Made by a program: the position numbers and the translations under genes
Shown here: one piece after another, positions 20,538 to 23,543 of the stretch
How positions within the stretch are numbered: the first letter of the stretch is position 1
How the letters are laid out: every line of letters begins with the position of its first letter
The notes under the pieces: model-generated
Told to the model about the DNA's origin: nothing
Database searches by the model: none
What the model saw: only the letters and a program-made list of their open reading frames with translations
Source: a virus
DNA: 23,543 bases
IMG/VR virus record: IMGVR_UViG_3300046311_000087
Span: 1-23,543 of that record
Direction: 5' to 3' (one strand)

Positions 20538-21598
20538 GATAAGAAATAAGTTTTATTTACTACTGATTGATAATCGGACTCTGTCATCTCTTTAAGACGT
20601 GGTAGTTCTTTGAACATACCTATCTGACCTAAGAAACCTAGACCGATTCTAACATCGTCTTCACCATAACTATTTTTAATTAGTCGTAATGATCTAAAAT
20701 ACTTAGCGCCATATTCATCTTTAAGCTTATCTAGTTGATAACCACTAGGGTCTTCCACTTTATATCTCATAGGATCAAATAATGCCACTACAACATCAGC
20801 ATCGTTCTGTGTGCTTGAACTATCAGCAAAGTCTTCTAGCTGCGGTTCTACATCACCATTCTTAATCCTCATAGGGCTAGAGATATCACGATTAAACTGA
20901 CTGACAACAACAGGCGTATATCCAAAGAAGTCACGAGCATATCTCAGCTCATCAGACATCTTGTCGATGGACGCTTTCTTTGTAGGATAGTCTTTAGTAG
21001 TCTTTAACAAACCAATGTGATCGATAACAACAATAGTGATAGTATTACTATCATTAGGTTCATACACTCTATTGTATTTGTCTATCTCACGTATCACACC
21101 ATTCTCTTCTGCATGCTCTTTGAGCTGTTTAGCTATACCCACTGGGTTCTCTGGACCATCAATGATTGTAATAACATCTTTCATCCTGTCAACATATGAT
21201 TCATATGTTAAGAATAGATCGTGCTCATCATGAGTCATCTTCTCCTTTTGCCAGCCCAATAGTTTAGGTACAGATATAATCATACCATGATCCATAAAGA
21301 TCTTTCTACTCACCCACTTTGCAAACTTATATGTTCTACTACGCTCCATGGATCTATATATAATCTTCAGCTTAATGTCTGTATTATTAGCCTTAGAGAT
21401 ATACCAATCAAATGGATTGAGAACATACGCATCATCAATGAAACTTGTCTTACCTGAACCAGTTAAGCCACCCACCAATGTGTACATAGACTTACGGATA
21501 CCAATGTATCTATTGAGTCTATCAAATCCCATAGGAATACCATTGTTCCTACCATCAAGTCCATTCTGAACTTCTTTTGCCAAATCTTGAAAACTCAT
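20534..21598 (-). CDS. DnaB-like replicative helicase
   Basis: The C-terminal RecA-like motor of DnaB is complete: Walker A GGLTGSGKT (43-51), RSMERSRTYKFAKW (H1a-like, with Glu), Walker B TIVVIDHIGLL, VVVSQFNRD (H3/Gln sensor) and the DnaB marker DFADSSSTQNDADVVVAL. At 354 aa it lacks most of the N-terminal domain that binds primase in cellular DnaB (about 470 aa). As a ring it would unwind dsDNA ahead of the fork. The gene overlaps the putative loader gene by 4 bases upstream and the SF2 helicase by 4 bases downstream. Confidence 0.92.
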   Translation of the reverse strand: MSFQDLAKEVQNGLDGRNNGIPMGFDRLNRYIGIRKSMYTLVGGLTGSGKTSFIDDAYVLNPFDWYISKANNTDIKLKIIYRSMERSRTYKFAKWVSRKIFMDHGMIISVPKLLGWQKEKMTHDEHDLFLTYESYVDRMKDVITIIDGPENPVGIAKQLKEHAEENGVIREIDKYNRVYEPNDSNTITIVVIDHIGLLKTTKDYPTKKASIDKMSDELRYARDFFGYTPVVVSQFNRDISSPMRIKNGDVEPQLEDFADSSSTQNDADVVVALFDPMRYKVEDPSGYQLDKLKDEYGAKYFRSLRLIKNSYGEDDVRIGLGFLGQIGMFKELPRLKEMTESDYQSVVNKTYFLS

Positions 21599-22221
21599 AT
21601 ATTTGTCCCTCCTACTGGTTTAGTTGATTCTTTAATTGTAATACCTTCTCTAACCAACTCAATGAATGGTTCAAAGCTACGTTGTGTGAGATATGTCAAA
21701 CTGTTCTGCATGTATTTAAGCTTGTTACTGTTGTTCTTTACAGAGTTCTCTTTCTTCTGTAAGATATCAAACTCTAATGCTCCTATTAGATCATCAGCTG
21801 TATACTCTCCTTCTGATAAAATAGCATTGAACTTAAGCTTACAGTTTTCTATATCTCTACGTAAAGCTCTTGTACCTGAGAACGTCTTACCTGCATGTTT
21901 AAATGTATCAGTACCTGGATAAGCTTTCCACCATCTATCAAAGTCTTCGCTTACAGGCTTGTTCTTAATGATCTTTTCAGTGGGTGCTTCTTCTTTGAGA
22001 AACTTCAATACATTCTTACCTGTAAGTGTTAGTTTATTCTCTCCTGATACCAGTCCTTTACGATAAACACCTTGACATATGATTTCAAGCTTAGCATCAC
22101 CTTTAGACAACTCTTTAATATCATGGCCTTCCTCCACTAGTTTGAGGAGAAAGACCATGTCAAGAGTGAATCCAGATTTAAGAAGTTCTTTGAAATGATA
22201 AAGTGTTAATTTTACGTTCAT
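21595..22221 (-). CDS. probable helicase-loader / replication protein
   Basis: No strict family match. The first 80 residues look like a winged-helix-type region (YHFKELLKSGFTLDMVFLLKLVEEG, VYRKGLVS, LTLTGKNVLKFL). The second half holds the striking segment FDRWWKAYPGTDTF, then GTRALRRDIENCKLKF and KLKYMQNSLTYLTQRSFEPF, which I recall from phage proteins next to DnaB. The gene directly precedes dnaB with an ATGA overlap, the usual place for a loader. Start at 22221 overlaps the 92-aa gene by 44 bases, which is long; an internal Met (residue 22) would remove part of the winged helix, so I keep the long form. Confidence 0.6.
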   Translation of the reverse strand: MNVKLTLYHFKELLKSGFTLDMVFLLKLVEEGHDIKELSKGDAKLEIICQGVYRKGLVSGENKLTLTGKNVLKFLKEEAPTEKIIKNKPVSEDFDRWWKAYPGTDTFKHAGKTFSGTRALRRDIENCKLKFNAILSEGEYTADDLIGALEFDILQKKENSVKNNSNKLKYMQNSLTYLTQRSFEPFIELVREGITIKESTKPVGGTNI

Positions 22222-22456
22222 AATTTCTAATTATTCTTTTATCTATTTTAGCAATTAAACTTTCAGGAATACAAACATTGATTCTAGCTTTCTCTTGTAG
22301 AATTTCTAGATCATTAAGATTGATTTTATCGCTCATAAAAACTTCAATTTGAGCCTTACCAGGATCATTTAATGAGTGATAAAATGCATGCATTTCTTCT
22401 TGTAAATATACTAAATCTTTCTGAGCCTCGTGCTCATAATCTTCGATGTGTATCAT
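22178..22456 (-). CDS. uncharacterised protein, 92 aa, helical
   Basis: No family recognised. The 92-residue protein is charged and probably all-helical (EDYEHEAQKDLVYLQEEMHAFY, then LNDLEILQEKARINVCIPE), with a basic C-terminus (KRIIRNYERKIN). There is no zinc motif and no membrane segment. It overlaps the Cys-motif gene upstream by 4 bases and the loader-like gene downstream by 44 bases. It is part of the coupled run of small genes before the replication proteins. Confidence 0.7.
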   Translation of the reverse strand: MIHIEDYEHEAQKDLVYLQEEMHAFYHSLNDPGKAQIEVFMSDKINLNDLEILQEKARINVCIPESLIAKIDKRIIRNYERKINTLSFQRTS

Positions 22457-22659
22457 GATTTTTCTTTTTCGTACTCTCTAAATTTTACATCTAATGTGTG
22501 TCCTGTGTTATTCCAGAACTGGTCACAATAAAACTTACCCTCTTCACGAGGTGATTCAGCAAAGAACGATTGTCTCCACGGATTCTCTGGTGCTGTGAAC
22601 CTATAGCAGTCATACTTCATAGGACACTTCTTGTCTCTACACATTGCGATATCAGCCAT
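22453..22659 (-). CDS. small Cys-motif phage protein, 68 aa
   Basis: The N-terminus has C7-x4-C12-x5-C18 (CRDKKCPMKYDCYRF), followed by APENPWRQSFFAESPR and a last Cys in YCDQFW, a four-Cys layout that could bind zinc or an iron-sulphur cluster. I recall this CxxxxCP...CYR...A...RQ pattern from many small phage proteins without known function. The 8-base overlap (ATGGCTGA) with the 86-aa frame upstream and 4-base overlap downstream support it. Confidence 0.76.
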   Translation of the reverse strand: MADIAMCRDKKCPMKYDCYRFTAPENPWRQSFFAESPREEGKFYCDQFWNNTGHTLDVKFREYEKEKS

Positions 22660-22885
22660 CGATTTCTATTTCTTTAATAACCTTGCTGTAATCATTTTTC
22701 TTTTCTTGAAGATGCTCAACATATGCTTCAGCAGCCTCCCTGCTATAAAATGTTTTTATTGTGCCTCCTAGTTCGCCACCTTTTATATACACTTCATATT
22801 CAGTATGTATATGCTTATTATGAGCAGGTATTGAAGGATTATAACTAAATCTAGCTTCTCTAATTTCTGTTACTGTTACTTTCAT
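22652..22885 (-). CDS. uncharacterised small protein, 77 aa
   Basis: I start this at ATG 22885 (MKVTVTEIREARFSYN, 77 aa), because the leader AAACAACAAGAC directly before it is repeated before another start at 23072; a start at 22912 would add nine residues and lengthen the overlap. The protein reads as strand, strand, helix, strand, with EYEVYIKGGELGGTIKTFYSREAAEAYVEHLQEKK in the middle. No family recognised. It overlaps the 70-aa Cys-rich gene by 26 bases. Confidence 0.68.
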   Translation of the reverse strand: MKVTVTEIREARFSYNPSIPAHNKHIHTEYEVYIKGGELGGTIKTFYSREAAEAYVEHLQEKKNDYSKVIKEIEIDG

Positions 22886-23072
22886 TGTCTTGTTGTTTTG
22901 ATATTTGTTCAAGGTATTCCCATTTTACTATTTTAACGATTAAACCACATCCCGTGATAGAACATCTCCATTCTGCACAATATGGATCTTGGCAATTACA
23001 TCTAAAACAATATACCTTCTCACCATTGGAAGTTATTCCCTCAATATCCTTACCTTTAATCGGAAGTTCCAT
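22860..23072 (-). CDS. small Cys-rich protein, 70 aa
   Basis: Six Cys in 21 residues: C22, C25, C27, C32, C37 and C42 (YCFRCNCQDPYCAEWRCSI). The spacing suggests one or two zinc sites. The first 20 residues are an Ile/Gly/Lys-rich strand region. The C-terminus ends KQQDNESNSNRN, and its KQQDN is shared with the end of the upstream gene product because both overlap a repeated translation-start leader. No named family recognised; a nucleic-acid-binding role is possible. Confidence 0.7.
   Translation of the reverse strand: MELPIKGKDIEGITSNGEKVYCFRCNCQDPYCAEWRCSITGCGLIVKIVKWEYLEQISKQQDNESNSNRN
22883..22898. repeat. 16-base direct repeat, copy 1 (start-codon leader)
   Basis: CATTGTCTTGTTGTTT is identical to 23070-23085. 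On the minus strand each copy is the last 13 bases before an ATG plus the ATG. It acts as start leader for one gene and codes KQQDN at the C-terminal end of the previous one. Confidence 0.8.
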
Positions 23073-23424
23073 TGTCTTGTTGTTTAGCTATCTCAATAAG
23101 TTTATCTATACAAGCATTCTCTGCTTCTTCGTATGTTTTAAACGCTTCGCTTGTCCATAAACCATATTCAGCTATGTAAACATTTGGCAAAATTCTACGA
23201 GGATGAATATGAGCACCATACATCTCCCTAAACCATCTAAATACTTGTTGTTTAAGTGGCGCAATAAAGGACTGATTGTTTGGGTAAACAGGCGAATTCA
23301 TATTCCTGTAATGGAAGTCTTTGTTGCTAGAATACCAAGCTAAATAATCATCTCCATAATGCTCGCCGTACAATAGTTTTTTTAATTCTACTGCTTGCTC
23401 GTATGTTACAAATTCTTTATTCAT
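23056..23424 (-). CDS. conserved Bacteroidota-phage protein, 122 aa
   Basis: I start it at ATG 23424 (MNKEFVTYEQAVELKKL), which gives an 8-base overlap with the stop of the upstream gene; ATG at 23430 or 23451 would extend it slightly. The segments FVTYEQAVELK, FIAPLKQQVFRWFREMYG and FKTYEEAENACIDKLIEIAK match a small protein type I recall as very common in Bacteroidota phages and prophages, of unknown function. Soluble; one Cys, no membrane segment. It overlaps the 70-aa Cys-rich gene by 17 bases. Confidence 0.75.
   Translation of the reverse strand: MNKEFVTYEQAVELKKLLYGEHYGDDYLAWYSSNKDFHYRNMNSPVYPNNQSFIAPLKQQVFRWFREMYGAHIHPRRILPNVYIAEYGLWTSEAFKTYEEAENACIDKLIEIAKQQDNGTSD
23070..23085. repeat. 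16-base direct repeat, copy 2 (start-codon leader)
   Basis: Identical to 22883-22898 and placed the same way, immediately before the ATG of the 70-aa gene (23072) on the minus strand. A related AAACAACAAG leader lies before the ATG at 8813. Confidence 0.8.
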
Positions 23425-23542
23425 TGTCATATTCCTTAAAGTTATTTTCAAAATAATGATTGGGTCTAAAGTGGTGTCTTACTCGCATATCCTCTAACCC
23501 ATCTTTGTATGCTTTGACAATCTGTTTCTGTTCGGCATATAG
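23417..23542 (-). CDS. C-terminal fragment of a gene cut by the window edge
   Basis: An open frame enters from the right edge and stops at TAA 23417-23419; 41 residues are visible, ending HHFRPNHYFENNFKEYDNE. The residues are charged and helical (AEQKQIVKAYKDGLEDMRV). No family can be named from this piece. It overlaps the next gene by 8 bases (ATGAATAA), as at nrdJ and its upstream orphan. Confidence 0.6.
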   Translation of the reverse strand, partial: LYAEQKQIVKAYKDGLEDMRVRHHFRPNHYFENNFKEYDNE

Positions 23543-23543
23543 A

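Noticed and set aside
21604-21612. AGGAGGGA on the minus strand just before the DnaB-like start
   Set aside because: It codes the end of the upstream protein (KPVGGTNI), and similar sites are absent elsewhere, so chance is more likely.
1-23543. tRNA genes, CRISPR arrays, insertion sequences or attachment sites
   Set aside because: No cloverleaf-like segment, regular repeat-spacer pattern, transposase, integrase or terminal inverted repeat was seen by eye; a short or divergent tRNA could have been missed.

Overview
The window looks like part of the genome of a tailed bacteriophage (Caudoviricetes) that infects a member of the Bacteroidota. The phage call rests on dense, AT-rich, nearly one-directional coding, very short genes that overlap by 1-44 bases, and a full replication/recombination/nucleotide gene set with rIIA/rIIB-like genes and HNH endonucleases. 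The host call rests on start codons preceded by A-rich leaders rather than Shine-Dalgarno sequences, at least one promoter-like TTG-N20-TAnnTTTG element, and several protein families that I recall as typical of Bacteroidota phages. The gene content resembles the replication half of crAss-like and related phages. No capsid, portal, terminase or DNA polymerase gene is visible, so I do not assign a family.

Layout. 1-408: the end of a rightward gene block (two small Lys-rich proteins), meeting the leftward block at a two-way terminator (444-470). From 476 to the right edge every gene is on the minus strand, so it is read from right to left. Unit A (right edge to 17847): several small orphan proteins, a probable helicase loader, a DnaB-like helicase, a UvsW-like SF2 helicase, a Sak4-like ATPase and a probable SSB, ending at a terminator (17772-17813). 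Unit B (17761-12756): DnaG-like primase, a 57-aa protein, a DUF932-like protein, a uracil-DNA-glycosylase-like protein with an altered active site and an rIIA-like GHKL ATPase, ending at a hairpin (12680-12717). The rIIB-like gene follows (12663-11224). Unit C (11178-8406): HNH nuclease, two small proteins, a PD-(D/E)XK nuclease and two orphans, ending at a terminator (8343-8376) that overlaps the promoter of the next unit. Unit D (8317-5468): endonuclease VII-type HNH, an orphan, class II (B12-dependent) ribonucleotide reductase, and a previously hidden 48-aa Cys-rich gene overlapping the reductase tail, ending at a terminator (5407-5444). Unit E (5363-476): RecA, dUTPase, HAD phosphatase, DUF3310, NinG-like HNH, an orphan, a GroES-like protein and two glycosyltransferases.

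How it works together. Units A and B supply priming, unwinding, strand coverage and recombination. Units D and E supply dNTPs (NrdJ, dUTPase) and recombinational repair (RecA). The glycosyltransferases and co-chaperonin at the end of unit E are more likely to act on host surface, virion or assembly. Adjacent genes are nearly always coupled: 4-base ATGA overlaps are commonest, and an 8-base ATGnnTRA overlap occurs at least five times.

Four complete genes (238-408, 5468-5614, 10650-10784, 16578-16751) and two edge fragments (3-251, 23417-23542) were read directly from the sequence. No stretch over 300 bases lacks a gene. I saw no tRNA, CRISPR array or insertion sequence.
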